Positions 1-8,119 of a stretch of 36,910 bases of DNA are shown here, in pieces. The notes below the pieces were generated by a model, which did no database searches, was not told the DNA's origin, and worked only from the letters and a program-made list of their open reading frames with translations. The stretch comes from Methanomassiliicoccaceae archaeon (GTDB lineage: Archaea; Thermoplasmatota; Thermoplasmata; Methanomassiliicoccales; Methanomethylophilaceae). The position numbers were made by a program, and so were the translations under genes. The stretch covers positions 1-36,910 of the forward strand of contig JAIRTZ010000103.1 in the NCBI GenBank assembly GCA_031254685.1. The letters run 5' to 3'. Position 1 is the first letter of the stretch, and every line of letters starts with the position of its first letter.

Positions 1-12
1 TACCGAAAGTGC

Positions 13-1335
13 TCACGGCGACAGTCTGCTCAGGTCCCTCGGGAAAAGGATCGCCTCGCGGACGTTCGGAAGGTCGAGCATCTTAACCAGCAGGCGTTCG
101 AGACCGATGCCCCATCCGCCGTGCGGGGGCATACCGTATTTGAACGCGTCGAGGTAGAAATCAAAGCTTTCCGGCACCAATCCTTTCTTCTTCATCCTTT
201 CAACGAGCTTATCATAACGGTGCTCGCGCTGGCCGCCGGATGAGATCTCCTGGCCCTTGTAGTCAAGGTCGAATGAGAATGAATACGGGGTCCCGTCCTT
301 TTCCATGATGTAGAACGGTTTCTCCGATTCCGGATATTCCGCGATCCAGTAGAGGTCGTTCCCTTTTTCGGACATTATCTCTCCGATGAGCTTTTCCCCC
401 TCGGTCCCCAGATCGTCGCCGTCCTTCAGCTCCATGCCTTTGCTCTTCAGCATCTTAAGGCATTCGGCGTACGTCAGGACCGGATAGGGAACGGACGGAA
501 CGTTGACCTCTTTTCCGAGGGTCTTCAGCTGTTTCTTCCCGCGTTCCCTCAATCCTTTCAAAATGTGGTCGACGATACGTTCGATCATCCTCATTACGTC
601 ATCCTGCGACGATATCCATGACATTTCGCCGTCAAACGATATGAACTCCGTGACGTGACGATTCGTATTCGAATGTTCGGCGCGGAATGCGGGACCGACC
701 TCGTAGATCCTGTCGAGCCCCGTGGACATCAGCATCTGTTTGTACAGCTGCGGCGACTGCGCTAAATAAGCGGGCCTTCCGAAATAGTCAATTTTGAAGA
801 GGCTGGAGCCGCCTTCGGCACCGGCCTCGACGATCTTCGGCGTGAACACCTGCGAGAAATCGTTCTTCGTCATCACTTCGTTCAGAAGCTCCAGCATCAG
901 CGATTTCAATTCGAATATCGCACGTATCTCCGGCTTACGGAGATCGATGAACCTGTTGTTCAGCCTCGTGTCCATCTCCGTGTTGACCTTATCCACGACG
1001 CCCATGGGCAACGGGACGGCGGCCGGCGAATGCAGTACGAACGACGTCGGGATCACCTCAAGCCCGAGTTCCGTCTGATCGCTCCTCTTCACGTCGCCGG
1101 TGACCGATATGACGGATTCTCTGGACAGCGTTGTCAGGGATTCGAACAGCTGCGGCTCTATCTTCTTTTTCGGAAGCGTGATCTGGACCGTTCCGCAACG
1201 GTCACGGAGTATGACGAATGAAATCCCGCCGAGATTGCGAATATCCTGTACCCATCCGCTGACAGTGACGACGGTGTCGTCCGCCGTTATTGTGCCCGAG
1301 TTCCTGTTGACGCTCATATTAACGTTCACTGTCAT
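13..1335 (-). CDS. aspS: aspartyl-tRNA synthetase, archaeal type
   Basis: Class IIb synthetase that charges tRNA with aspartate in the cytosol. The 440 residues match the usual length of the archaeal enzyme. An N-terminal OB-fold anticodon-binding domain (about residues 1-110, with SGWVQDIRNLGGISF) precedes the catalytic core. Class II motif 2 is visible as FRAEHSNTNRHVTEF and motif 3 as GIGLERLLVKM close to the C-terminus. Whether it is discriminating or also charges tRNA-Asn cannot be decided without knowing if GatCAB is encoded elsewhere. The stop is TGA. Start choice is open: the ATG at 1335 gives the longest form, but the only good TATA-like element (1346-1353) lies just 14 nt from it, whereas the in-frame ATG at 1317 would fall a few nucleotides after the expected transcription start and still keep the whole OB fold. 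Confidence 0.95.
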   Translation of the reverse strand: MTVNVNMSVNRNSGTITADDTVVTVSGWVQDIRNLGGISFVILRDRCGTVQITLPKKKIEPQLFESLTTLSRESVISVTGDVKRSDQTELGLEVIPTSFVLHSPAAVPLPMGVVDKVNTEMDTRLNNRFIDLRKPEIRAIFELKSLMLELLNEVMTKNDFSQVFTPKIVEAGAEGGSSLFKIDYFGRPAYLAQSPQLYKQMLMSTGLDRIYEVGPAFRAEHSNTNRHVTEFISFDGEMSWISSQDDVMRMIERIVDHILKGLRERGKKQLKTLGKEVNVPSVPYPVLTYAECLKMLKSKGMELKDGDDLGTEGEKLIGEIMSEKGNDLYWIAEYPESEKPFYIMEKDGTPYSFSFDLDYKGQEISSGGQREHRYDKLVERMKKKGLVPESFDFYLDAFKYGMPPHGGWGIGLERLLVKMLDLPNVREAILFPRDLSRLSP

Positions 1336-1345
1336 CGCGCTTTAA

Positions 1346-1353
1346 GATAAATA
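1346..1353 (-). promoter_or_regulatory. TATA-like element of aspS
   Basis: Read on the minus strand this is TATTTATC followed by TTAAAG. Transcription would be expected to start about 25 nt downstream, near 1323. That favours the aspS start at 1317 over 1335. Confidence 0.45.
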
Positions 1354-1381
1354 CATGACGTGCGCGTCAAACACCCGTCAG

Positions 1382-1423
1382 AAAAAAATGAAAGCCCGCA
1401 GACCCTGCCGCGAGGGTCTGCGG
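1382..1423 (-). terminator. intrinsic-type terminator hairpin
   Basis: A perfect 11-bp inverted repeat, CCGCAGACCCT at 1396-1406 and AGGGTCTGCGG at 1413-1423, encloses a 6-nt loop. On the minus strand it is followed by CATTTTTTT (T run 1382-1388). It lies just after the stop of the gene at 1440-1967 and before aspS, so it most likely ends the transcript of that upstream gene. Confidence 0.75.
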
Positions 1424-1439
1424 AATGTTTATTCAATGA

Positions 1440-1967
1440 TTATGATGATGGATGATTATGATCGTGGGACGAGTCGGCTTTGAACGACTTGCCGCTCATC
1501 AGTTTGTTGAATATGTCCACGATATCATCATCTATCTCGCCTTTGTCCAAATGGTTGGTGTGCAATACGAATACGCCCTTCGTGAGGGTCCCTTCTGTGG
1601 TGCTGTTGGCAAAGGTCTTGGCATACGCTTCTGCGGACTCGCCGTTCTTGAACTCATAGATGGTGACCTTCTGGTTGTGACCCACCTCTGTGAAGCTGAA
1701 CGAGAAACCGCTGACCGCATCCGCAGGGAGCGCGGATGTAGCTATGTCTGTGGTGTGGTAATGCGCATCGTTGAGGGAATTCTTCATCGAGTCCATCGAG
1801 ACCGGCGTCGGCTGGAGCATGAACCAGGCGACCAGGAGGATCGCCACTATGCCGGCGATCCCTATCCCCACGTGCAGCATCTTTTTCTTATTATTCACTA
1901 TTTTCGCTTCTTCCTGAGCGGCCCTTTCTTTTTGTCTTTTTGACTTGGGGCCCGTTGAACTGCTCAT
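1440..1967 (-). CDS. small single-pass membrane protein with His-rich tail
   Basis: No family recognised. The 175-residue protein has a strongly basic N-terminus (KSKRQKERA, then KIVNNKKK), one transmembrane segment at about residues 30-51, and an extracytoplasmic domain of about 120 residues. The positive-inside rule puts the C-terminal domain outside. It ends in SSHDHNHPSS, where alternating histidines and aspartate could bind a divalent metal; a further HYHTT lies near residue 69. An SD-like GAGGAG precedes the ATG at 1967, and a TATA-like GTTAATAA (2000-2007 on the plus strand) lies upstream. The stop is TAA and a strong hairpin terminator follows. It is divergent from the surface-protein gene at 2156. 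The function is unknown and the metal idea is inference. Confidence 0.8.
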   Translation of the reverse strand: MSSSTGPKSKRQKERAAQEEAKIVNNKKKMLHVGIGIAGIVAILLVAWFMLQPTPVSMDSMKNSLNDAHYHTTDIATSALPADAVSGFSFSFTEVGHNQKVTIYEFKNGESAEAYAKTFANSTTEGTLTKGVFVLHTNHLDKGEIDDDIVDIFNKLMSGKSFKADSSHDHNHPSS

Positions 1968-1996
1968 TGTCTTCTCCTCTCACTCAGCATATTCCG

Positions 1997-2084
1997 AAAG
2001 TTAATAACAGTTACGGGAAACAACATCGGCGGACGCATTGTTGTTAACGGCGAGTAATATTAAGTATCAGCAGCGTGTTAACAA
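1997..2084. promoter_or_regulatory. divergent promoter region with paired GTTAAC sites
   Basis: The minus-strand gene at 1967 has a TATA-like TTATTAAC at 2000-2007. The plus-strand gene has TAATATTA at 2055-2062. Two octamers in inverted orientation, TTGTTAAC (2041-2048) and GTTAACAA (2077-2084), flank the plus-strand TATA box, one on each side. This resembles a repressor or activator site pair. The plus-strand leader would then be about 70 nt, with GGGGAG 10 nt before the ATG. Confidence 0.45.
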
Positions 2085-2155
2085 TTATCACGATTCGCGG
2101 CCGGATACCGAACGGCCGTTCAGGATCAGAATATCATATGGGGAGATATGTAAAA

Positions 2156-3700
2156 ATGAGAACGATCACAAAATTGATCCCGGCGGCGGTCGCGGCGCTC
2201 ATGGTGATTTCCATGACGTCGGTATTCGCTTCCGCTGAAGGGGACGGGGAATGGGACGGCGAGATAATTTTCGAGAAGGACACCGGTGAGGATATCATGA
2301 ATACGTTAGCCGGCGTGACGGCGGTGCCCGGCGGCTATATCGCTGTCGGGTCCTCGATCGATCTGAACAATTGGACATCCACCGCGTTCATCGTGAAATT
2401 CAATAATGACGGGGAACTTGCTTGGGAATCGACCTTCGACGACGATGACTGCGAACTGACCGGAGTAACGGCCGTGTCGGGCGGTGCGGTCGCGGTCGGG
2501 AGGATGGCGGCGAACGCATGGATCATGAAATTAGCTACGAACGGCAGTATCGAATGGAAAAAGGAATACACCGGCGCTGAAGAACGCTATCTCTTCGCAG
2601 ACGTAGCCGCCGTCGGCGACGGCGTCGTCGCAGTCGGTTCGGCGGGGAACACCGCTGTCTGCGGTGCGATCGTCGTGAGATACGACGCGGCAGGAAATGT
2701 CGAGTGGGATAAGGACATCGGCGACGACAAGAACTACCGGCTTGACGCGGTCGGGGTCATATCCGACCGGATCTTCGCCGCGGGGACACACTGGGCGTTC
2801 GTCGGGCCCGATACAGGATCGTTCCTGGTGAAGCTCGATGACAATGATGACGGCAGGATAATATGGAAAAAGGAATCTGACAGGACGGGGCTGTTCTCAG
2901 GGATCGCAGAGGTATCCGGCGGCATCATCATCACCGCGGCCGACAAGTCCGAGGGATACGATAAAGCGGCACTCTTAAAATTCGATCACGACGGCATCCT
3001 TGTGTGGGAGGAAGGCCTCGGCGATGACAGGGAGTCCGTATTTTACGGAATGACGATCGTTTCGGACGGCATCATCGCTGTCGGCACGTACAAAACGGAC
3101 CGTTCCGATCCAATCATGTTCCCGGTGATCGTGAAATACAAAAATGACGGCACACTTGAGTGGGAAAATACATTCGACATCGGCATCGCGGGCGTGTTCC
3201 GCGGGATAGCGGTATCGCCCGCCGGTATCGTCGTTGTAGGGATGAGTGTCGACGAGTCCTTCTCCATATCCGCGGCCGCTATGCTCTTTCCCGGAGATGA
3301 CACCGGTACGACGGTCATTCCCGTATCGGGGATAACCGGGATACCGTCGACGGCGACCGTGGGAACGCTGACCCTGAACGGTACCGTGGCGCCGGCAGAT
3401 GCGACGAACAAGACGATAACGTGGGCGGTCAAGAGCGCAGGAACGACAGGCGCGTCCGTCGCGGGCAACGTATTGACGACGACCGCCGCCGGGACGGTAA
3501 CGGTAACGGCGACGGTGGCCGGCGGCACAGATGCCGGAACGGCGTACACGCAGGACTTCACCATCACGGTGAGCGGATCGCAGGGCCCGAAGACGGGCGA
3601 CGGTGACGGCGACAACGGTATCTCGGTCCTCATCGTGGCGCTGATAGCGGTGGCCGCCATAGCGGTGATCGCCGCCGTGCTGCTCGTCCGCCGCGGATAA
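2156..3700 (+). CDS. secreted seven-bladed beta-propeller surface protein with Ig-like domain and C-terminal anchor
   Basis: The start was set at the ATG at 2156 because it directly begins a signal peptide (MRTITKLIPAAVAALMVISM, cleavage near ASA) and has GGGGAG upstream; the longer reading frame from 2075 adds 27 residues that look non-coding. The mature protein holds seven units of about 45-50 residues of the form G-hydrophobic-AVGS ... IVKF/KY-x-DGxLxWE, consistent with a seven-bladed propeller. A bacterial Ig-like (BIG-type) domain of about 85 residues follows, with TVAPADATNKTITW and TAAGTVTVTATV. A KTGDGDGDNG linker, one transmembrane helix and a short basic tail (LLVRRG) anchor it outside the cell. 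Ligand or partner unknown. The stop is TAA, followed by a hairpin. Confidence 0.85.
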   Translation: MRTITKLIPAAVAALMVISMTSVFASAEGDGEWDGEIIFEKDTGEDIMNTLAGVTAVPGGYIAVGSSIDLNNWTSTAFIVKFNNDGELAWESTFDDDDCELTGVTAVSGGAVAVGRMAANAWIMKLATNGSIEWKKEYTGAEERYLFADVAAVGDGVVAVGSAGNTAVCGAIVVRYDAAGNVEWDKDIGDDKNYRLDAVGVISDRIFAAGTHWAFVGPDTGSFLVKLDDNDDGRIIWKKESDRTGLFSGIAEVSGGIIITAADKSEGYDKAALLKFDHDGILVWEEGLGDDRESVFYGMTIVSDGIIAVGTYKTDRSDPIMFPVIVKYKNDGTLEWENTFDIGIAGVFRGIAVSPAGIVVVGMSVDESFSISAAAMLFPGDDTGTTVIPVSGITGIPSTATVGTLTLNGTVAPADATNKTITWAVKSAGTTGASVAGNVLTTTAAGTVTVTATVAGGTDAGTAYTQDFTITVSGSQGPKTGDGDGDNGISVLIVALIAVAAIAVIAAVLLVRRG

Positions 3701-3709
3701 ACACATTAC

Positions 3710-3740
3710 CGGCGAGGGTCGCGCCTCGCCGTTAACTTTT
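3710..3740 (+). terminator. hairpin terminator after the surface-protein gene
   Basis: An 8-bp inverted repeat, CGGCGAGG (3710-3717) and CCTCGCCG (3724-3731), with a 6-nt loop, is followed by TTAACTTTT. It sits 10 nt after the TAA stop. Confidence 0.65.
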
Positions 3741-3741
3741 C

Positions 3742-3830
3742 ATACGCTGCGTATACGAGCGCGGATATACGATGAAGCCAGCGGAAGATATTATTAAGAC
3801 CTGCGTGATAGTAGGGGCAGTAAAGGTGGG
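3742..3830 (+). promoter_or_regulatory. promoter region of the FBP aldolase/phosphatase-TPI operon
   Basis: A 13-bp dyad ATACGC-T-GCGTAT lies at 3742-3754, a TATA-like AGATATTATTAA at 3786-3797, and an SD-like AAAGGTGGG at 3822-3830 just before the ATG at 3834. The predicted start near 3816 gives a short leader. The dyad lies about 40 bp upstream of the TATA box and could be an activator site. Confidence 0.5.
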
Positions 3831-3833
3831 CAG

Positions 3834-4973
3834 ATGTCGGAGAAGATTACGGTTTCGGTCATCAAAGCGGATGTCGGTTCGGTGGTCGGCCATTCAAGGC
3901 CGCACCCGTCTATGTTGGACAAGTGCAGGGACGTCCTCGCGGAAGGCGCCAAGCAGGGAACGATAGAGGATTTCTATGTGACGAGGGTCGGCGATGACAT
4001 CAATCTGCTGATGACGCACCGCAAGGGCGAGAATCACAAGGATATTCACGGACTGGCGTGGAATGCGTTCATGGAGGCGACGAAGCTCGCCAAGAAAATG
4101 AAATTATACGCGGCCGGTCAGGACCTTCTGACGGATGCGTTCAGCGGAAATGTGAAGGGAGCGGGACCCGGTTCCGCGGAGATGCAGTTCACCGAGCGCG
4201 GCTCGGAACCGATGCTGTTCTTCATGGCCGATAAAACGGACCCTGCGGCATATTCGTTACCGCTGTCAAGGATATTCCTCGACCCGTTCACAACCACGGG
4301 ACTGGTCATAGACGCGAGGGCAAAGAAAGGGTTTGACGTTGAGATACACGACGTCCTCGATTCCAAGAAGGTCGTGATGTCGTCGCCCGAGGAGACGCTG
4401 AGCATGCTCAGCCTGCTCGGCGATACCACGAGATACGCGATCAAGAGGGTCACAAGCCGTTCGGGCGTCGGCCCCGCGGCCGTTGTCAGCACCGATAAAC
4501 TGAATCTCACCGCAGGCAAATACGTAGGAAAGGACGATCCGGTGTGCATATGCAGGTCGCAGAGCGGCCTTCCGGCCGTAGGCGAGTTCCTGCAGCCGTT
4601 CATGAAGCCGATGATAGTCGCCGGCTGGATGCGCGGCTCCCATCACGGCGCACTGTACCCGTGCGCCGTCGATGATTCCGATCCCACATACTTCGACGGT
4701 CCGCCCAGAGTGTGCTGCCTCGGATTCCAGCTGAACGAAGGAAAGTTCCAGGGCCTTGAGCCGATGGGCTCCAAGGCCGGAGCGCACCAGCCGATTGACT
4801 TCTTCAGCGGGAGCGAATGGAACGACGTCCGCATGGCATCCGTGAAGATCTGCAAGATGCTCAGGGAGCACGGTCCGTTCATGCCGGCGATCCTGTCGCC
4901 GGACGAGATGGAATATACGTCGAGGCCGGAAGTTCTGAAAGAACTGACAAAGAGGTTCGAAAAACTTGACTGA
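3834..4973 (+). CDS. fbp: fructose-1,6-bisphosphate aldolase/phosphatase
   Basis: Bifunctional archaeal gluconeogenic enzyme (FBPase class V): it condenses DHAP and glyceraldehyde 3-phosphate to FBP and dephosphorylates it to fructose 6-phosphate. The 379 residues match the family. Metal- and phosphate-binding elements are visible: ADVGS (Asp13), GHSRPHP (His20) and the Asp54-Asp55 pair in VGDDIN. YVGK (Tyr230, Lys233) has the spacing of the catalytic Tyr and the Schiff-base Lys known in this family (Tyr229/Lys232 in the Thermoproteus enzyme). The gene has an SD (GGTGGG) and its TGA stop overlaps the start of the TPI gene, whose product makes one of its substrates, so the two are cotranscribed and probably translationally coupled. 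Confidence 0.97.
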   Translation: MSEKITVSVIKADVGSVVGHSRPHPSMLDKCRDVLAEGAKQGTIEDFYVTRVGDDINLLMTHRKGENHKDIHGLAWNAFMEATKLAKKMKLYAAGQDLLTDAFSGNVKGAGPGSAEMQFTERGSEPMLFFMADKTDPAAYSLPLSRIFLDPFTTTGLVIDARAKKGFDVEIHDVLDSKKVVMSSPEETLSMLSLLGDTTRYAIKRVTSRSGVGPAAVVSTDKLNLTAGKYVGKDDPVCICRSQSGLPAVGEFLQPFMKPMIVAGWMRGSHHGALYPCAVDDSDPTYFDGPPRVCCLGFQLNEGKFQGLEPMGSKAGAHQPIDFFSGSEWNDVRMASVKICKMLREHGPFMPAILSPDEMEYTSRPEVLKELTKRFEKLD

Positions 4974-5643
4974 GCCGTCACGCCCCGTGATCGTGGTGAA
5001 CTTCAAGGTCTACCGTGAGGTCGAGGGGACGAAGGCGCTGGATATCGCAAGGATCTGCGGATCGGTATCGAAAGGATCGGGCATATCGATCGCCGCGTGT
5101 CCTCCGATGACCGAATTGGGGAACATTGCGCGCAGCGTCGATATTCCCGTATTCTCGCAGAACGCCGACCCGTGCCTTCCGGGTTCGTCCACAGGATGGT
5201 CAACGCCGTCCATGATCAAGGCGGCCGGCGCCGCCGGGACGCTGATAAACCACGCCGAGCACAGACAGACGATAAGGAACATCTCGCAGGTCATAGAATT
5301 AAGCAGGGGATGCGGGCTTAAGACGATAGTCTGCGCCGACTCCGTCGGGGCGGCGGTGCGGATCGCGAGATTCGCCCCGGACATGATCGCCGTGGAACCT
5401 CCGGAGCTGATCGGCGGGGACGTCTCGGTCACGGACGCCGACCCGGCGATCGTGGAGAATACCGTCAGCGCGGTCAAAAAGGTCAATAAAGGGATATCCG
5501 TCCTTTGCGGCGCGGGCGTGAAAACAGGCAAGGATGTCAAAAAGGCCCTGGAGCTCGGGGCCGGCGGAGTACTGCTCGCATCCGGCGTGGTGAAAGCGAA
5601 GGACCCGCGCGAGGCCCTGCTGGACCTTGTCAGATACCTGTAG
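4966..5643 (+). CDS. tpiA: triosephosphate isomerase, archaeal short type
   Basis: Interconverts DHAP and glyceraldehyde 3-phosphate, feeding the aldolase/phosphatase encoded just upstream. The 225 residues match the short archaeal TPI. VVNFKVY carries the substrate Lys, NHAEHR the catalytic His, and IAVEPPELIGG the catalytic Glu; the phosphate-binding CGAGV and GVLLASGVV elements close the barrel. The proposed start is a TTG that overlaps the aldolase/phosphatase stop; a GTG at 4987 is an alternative but would trim the first strand. The stop is TAG, rare in this window, and the same frame reaches a TAA only two codons later (TAG TTA GAC TAA). If TAG is partly read as pyrrolysine the protein gains just three residues. 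Confidence 0.95.
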   Translation: MTEPSRPVIVVNFKVYREVEGTKALDIARICGSVSKGSGISIAACPPMTELGNIARSVDIPVFSQNADPCLPGSSTGWSTPSMIKAAGAAGTLINHAEHRQTIRNISQVIELSRGCGLKTIVCADSVGAAVRIARFAPDMIAVEPPELIGGDVSVTDADPAIVENTVSAVKKVNKGISVLCGAGVKTGKDVKKALELGAGGVLLASGVVKAKDPREALLDLVRYL

Positions 5644-5654
5644 TTAGACTAACT
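5642..5654. repeat. 13-bp dyad over the TPI stop
   Basis: AGTTAG-A-CTAACT is a perfect dyad that contains both the TAG stop and the TAA just downstream. It may be a protein-binding site for the next gene (start 5698) or chance; its presence weakens the reading of the TAA purely as a safety stop. Confidence 0.35.
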
Positions 5655-5697
5655 GTAATCGCCGTCCTTCAAGAACCATATGTGATATTTTCACGCA

Positions 5698-7689
5698 ATG
5701 AAAAGAATTGCCGCAATATTCGCGATCGTACTGATGTGCGCCGTACCGTTCCTCTCGGACGGGACGTCCGGCGCGAACAGCGAGAGCCTTTGGCTGTACG
5801 AGATAATGCCCGCGGGATCGTTCGAGGCCGTCACGCTATACAACGCCGGCGGCGTCACGCTGAATCTGAGGAACTATTATCTCGATGACGGCGAGGGCAC
5901 CGTCAAGTTCACCGCTGACATATTCATAATGCCCAAAGGTTTCGTCACCATCGCAAGCAAAACGCCCGAGGAATGGCTGACCGGCCGGAACGTATACGTT
6001 CACGGAACGTACGGGATAATCGCGAAGCAGTTCATACTGGCGGACGCCGGCGATGAGGTCATGCTGAGACGGGCATCCGATAAGCAGGTCATTGACGCGT
6101 TCGTCTACGGCAACGGGGACACGGAGACGCCGGGATGGAAAGGGGACGCGTTCCCCAAGATCTCGGCGGGGAAGATGGCGCTGCGGTGGTCCGCGTTCGA
6201 TACCGACACGGCGGCGGACTGGAAGATGTCCGTCGCCGGGCGCACAGAGGAGAAGATGGCGTCGTCCGGAATGTTCGACGCGTACGTTACTCCGTTCGCG
6301 TTCCCGGATTCCAAAGGCGATCCCGTGTTCACCGCGCTGGAGGGCGCATCGCGGGAGGTCCTGATATCCATGTATCTGCTTGACCACAAGGATATCGTAT
6401 CGTTACTGATGCTGCTTCTCGATAAAGGCGTTTCAGTGACGATACTCCTTGAGGGATCTCCTGTAGGGGGCGTCCCGGACACCGAGATACGTTATATGTC
6501 GGCGCTCCGCGAGAAGGGGGCGGAAGTGAACATGATCAAATCGAACGGCGTCTACAAACGTTATGATCTCGTGCACAACAAGTACGCGGTGGTCGATTCC
6601 GCGGTCGTGATCGTCACGTCGGAGAACTGGAGGGAATCGTCCTTCAACGGCAACAGGGGATGGGGCGCGGTGATGGAGTCGGATCGGCTTGCGGAATACA
6701 TGAGATATATTTTCTTTGCCGATAACGACACTTCAAGAATAGATATACACGATTTCAAGGACATTTATCCGAAGGCGGCCTCGATATCGCTCCCGTCCTA
6801 CAAGCACAGGCCGGAGTCCGGATATGAGACGTTCACGGCATCGGTGAAGCCGGTGTTCAGTCCGGACCTTTCGTTCGATTATCTGAAGCGCGAGATGTTG
6901 AGCGCTGCCGAAAGGATATACTCGGAACAGATGAGCATACAGTACGCGTGGACCGACGCCACCGTCGAATCGCCGCTGTCGTGGTCGCTCACGGCATCCG
7001 ACAGCGGCGTCGACGTGAAGATACTCGCGGATGTCACGTTCGCGGACGCCGACTCCGGCGCCAGGGACAACTATACGGCGGTGTCGCTGATCAACGATAT
7101 GGGGATCGAGGCGAGAACGATCGGCGGCGGCGAGAACTTCGGGCTGACGCACAACAAGGGCGTGATAATTGACGATACGGTATGGATATCGTCCGTGAAC
7201 TGGACCAACGCGGCTTTCATGAACAACAGGGAGTTCGCGGCGGTGATATATTCAAAGGATGTGGCAGACTTTTTCGCGGAATATTTCATATCGGACTGGG
7301 GGCCGGACATTGTCGTGGACATTGTCGTTGACGTGCGCGGAGGCACAGCGGGAGAGGCCATCGTCATCGACGCATCGTCGTCGGTATATCCCAAAGGGAC
7401 AGTATTCGAATGGGACATCGGCGACGGAACGGTGAGGAAGGGTGTGAAGATCGCGGCGCTGTTCCCGGCGGGGGCCACGGAATGTGTTCTCACCGTCACG
7501 ATACCGTCAGGGTCGGTGTACGAGCACGAATTCACCGTGACCGTACTCCCCCGTGACGGATCAAAGGAGGAGGCGTTCCTTGCACCATACGTTAAATATG
7601 CGCCCATCTTTGCGATATTGCTCATAATATTCGCCGCGGCTGTCGCCAGGGGGATCAGGGGAAAGAGAGATGATCGTAAGGGAATATGA
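5698..7689 (+). CDS. membrane-anchored phospholipase D-like protein with lamin-tail-like and PKD-like domains
   Basis: An exported protein of 663 residues. The signal peptide covers about residues 1-26. Residues 28-150 resemble a lamin-tail domain (LWLYEIMPAG, LYNAGGVTLNL, DEVMLRR, DAFVYGNG). Two phospholipase D-type halves follow: the first motif has His293-x-Lys295 and Asp300 (VHNKYAVVD, then TSENW), the second His485-x-Lys487 and Asp492 (THNKGVIID, then SSVNW). The two HKD motifs together would form one active site for phosphodiester cleavage or transfer. About residues 540-630 look like a PKD/Ig-like fold (FEWDIGDGTV), followed by one transmembrane helix and a basic tail. The substrate, lipid or nucleic acid outside the cell, cannot be read from sequence. 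The last 20 bp overlap the acetyltransferase gene. Confidence 0.88.
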   Translation: MKRIAAIFAIVLMCAVPFLSDGTSGANSESLWLYEIMPAGSFEAVTLYNAGGVTLNLRNYYLDDGEGTVKFTADIFIMPKGFVTIASKTPEEWLTGRNVYVHGTYGIIAKQFILADAGDEVMLRRASDKQVIDAFVYGNGDTETPGWKGDAFPKISAGKMALRWSAFDTDTAADWKMSVAGRTEEKMASSGMFDAYVTPFAFPDSKGDPVFTALEGASREVLISMYLLDHKDIVSLLMLLLDKGVSVTILLEGSPVGGVPDTEIRYMSALREKGAEVNMIKSNGVYKRYDLVHNKYAVVDSAVVIVTSENWRESSFNGNRGWGAVMESDRLAEYMRYIFFADNDTSRIDIHDFKDIYPKAASISLPSYKHRPESGYETFTASVKPVFSPDLSFDYLKREMLSAAERIYSEQMSIQYAWTDATVESPLSWSLTASDSGVDVKILADVTFADADSGARDNYTAVSLINDMGIEARTIGGGENFGLTHNKGVIIDDTVWISSVNWTNAAFMNNREFAAVIYSKDVADFFAEYFISDWGPDIVVDIVVDVRGGTAGEAIVIDASSSVYPKGTVFEWDIGDGTVRKGVKIAALFPAGATECVLTVTIPSGSVYEHEFTVTVLPRDGSKEEAFLAPYVKYAPIFAILLIIFAAAVARGIRGKRDDRKGI

Positions 7690-8119
7690 TTTGCAGGATA
7701 CCGACCGTTTATACGAGATACTGTGTTCGTCGCTGGACCAATCGTTCGGGAGGGAGATGTTCTCGTACTTCCATCTGCAGTGGCCGGCAGGACAGCTCGT
7801 CGCGTGCGACTTCTCGGGGAGGCCGATAGGTTTTCTGTCGGCGTCCAAAATAGATATGTCGCATGCGAGGATAATGATGTTCGCGGTCGACCGCGATCAT
7901 CGTTCGTTCGGCGTCGGTTCCAAGCTGCTGATGCATCTGAAACGTGTGGCGATGATGAACGGGATCAAACACATATCGCTGGAGGTCCGTCCCACGAACA
8001 TGCGCGCGATCAATTTCTATCAGCGCCACGGTTTCACCGCCACCGAGGTCCTCCGTACGTATTACACCGACGGCGGCGACGCCGTCAGGATGGACCATAT
8101 CGCTCAGTTGAACATCTGA
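7670..8119 (+). CDS. rimI: GNAT N-acetyltransferase, RimI-like
   Basis: A 149-residue GNAT protein that resembles archaeal RimI/Ard1 N-terminal acetyltransferases. The acetyl-CoA-binding motif A is visible as DHRSFGVGSKLL (archetype Q/RxxGxG/A), and the typical RimI tail appears as LEVRPTNMRAINFYQRHGF followed by YYTDGGDAVRM. It likely acetylates protein N-termini in the cytosol. It overlaps the upstream phospholipase-like gene by 20 bp with GGGAAAGAGAG before the ATG, so the two are cotranscribed, though no functional link is apparent. Its 3' end overlaps the convergent LonB-like ATPase gene by 16 bp. Confidence 0.88.
   Translation: MIVREYDLQDTDRLYEILCSSLDQSFGREMFSYFHLQWPAGQLVACDFSGRPIGFLSASKIDMSHARIMMFAVDRDHRSFGVGSKLLMHLKRVAMMNGIKHISLEVRPTNMRAINFYQRHGFTATEVLRTYYTDGGDAVRMDHIAQLNI

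Noticed and set aside
2975..3706. Minus-strand open frame of 243 codons opposite the propeller protein
   Set aside because: The plus-strand product has a signal peptide, regular blades and an anchor; the minus-strand product is Arg/His/Tyr-rich without any motif.
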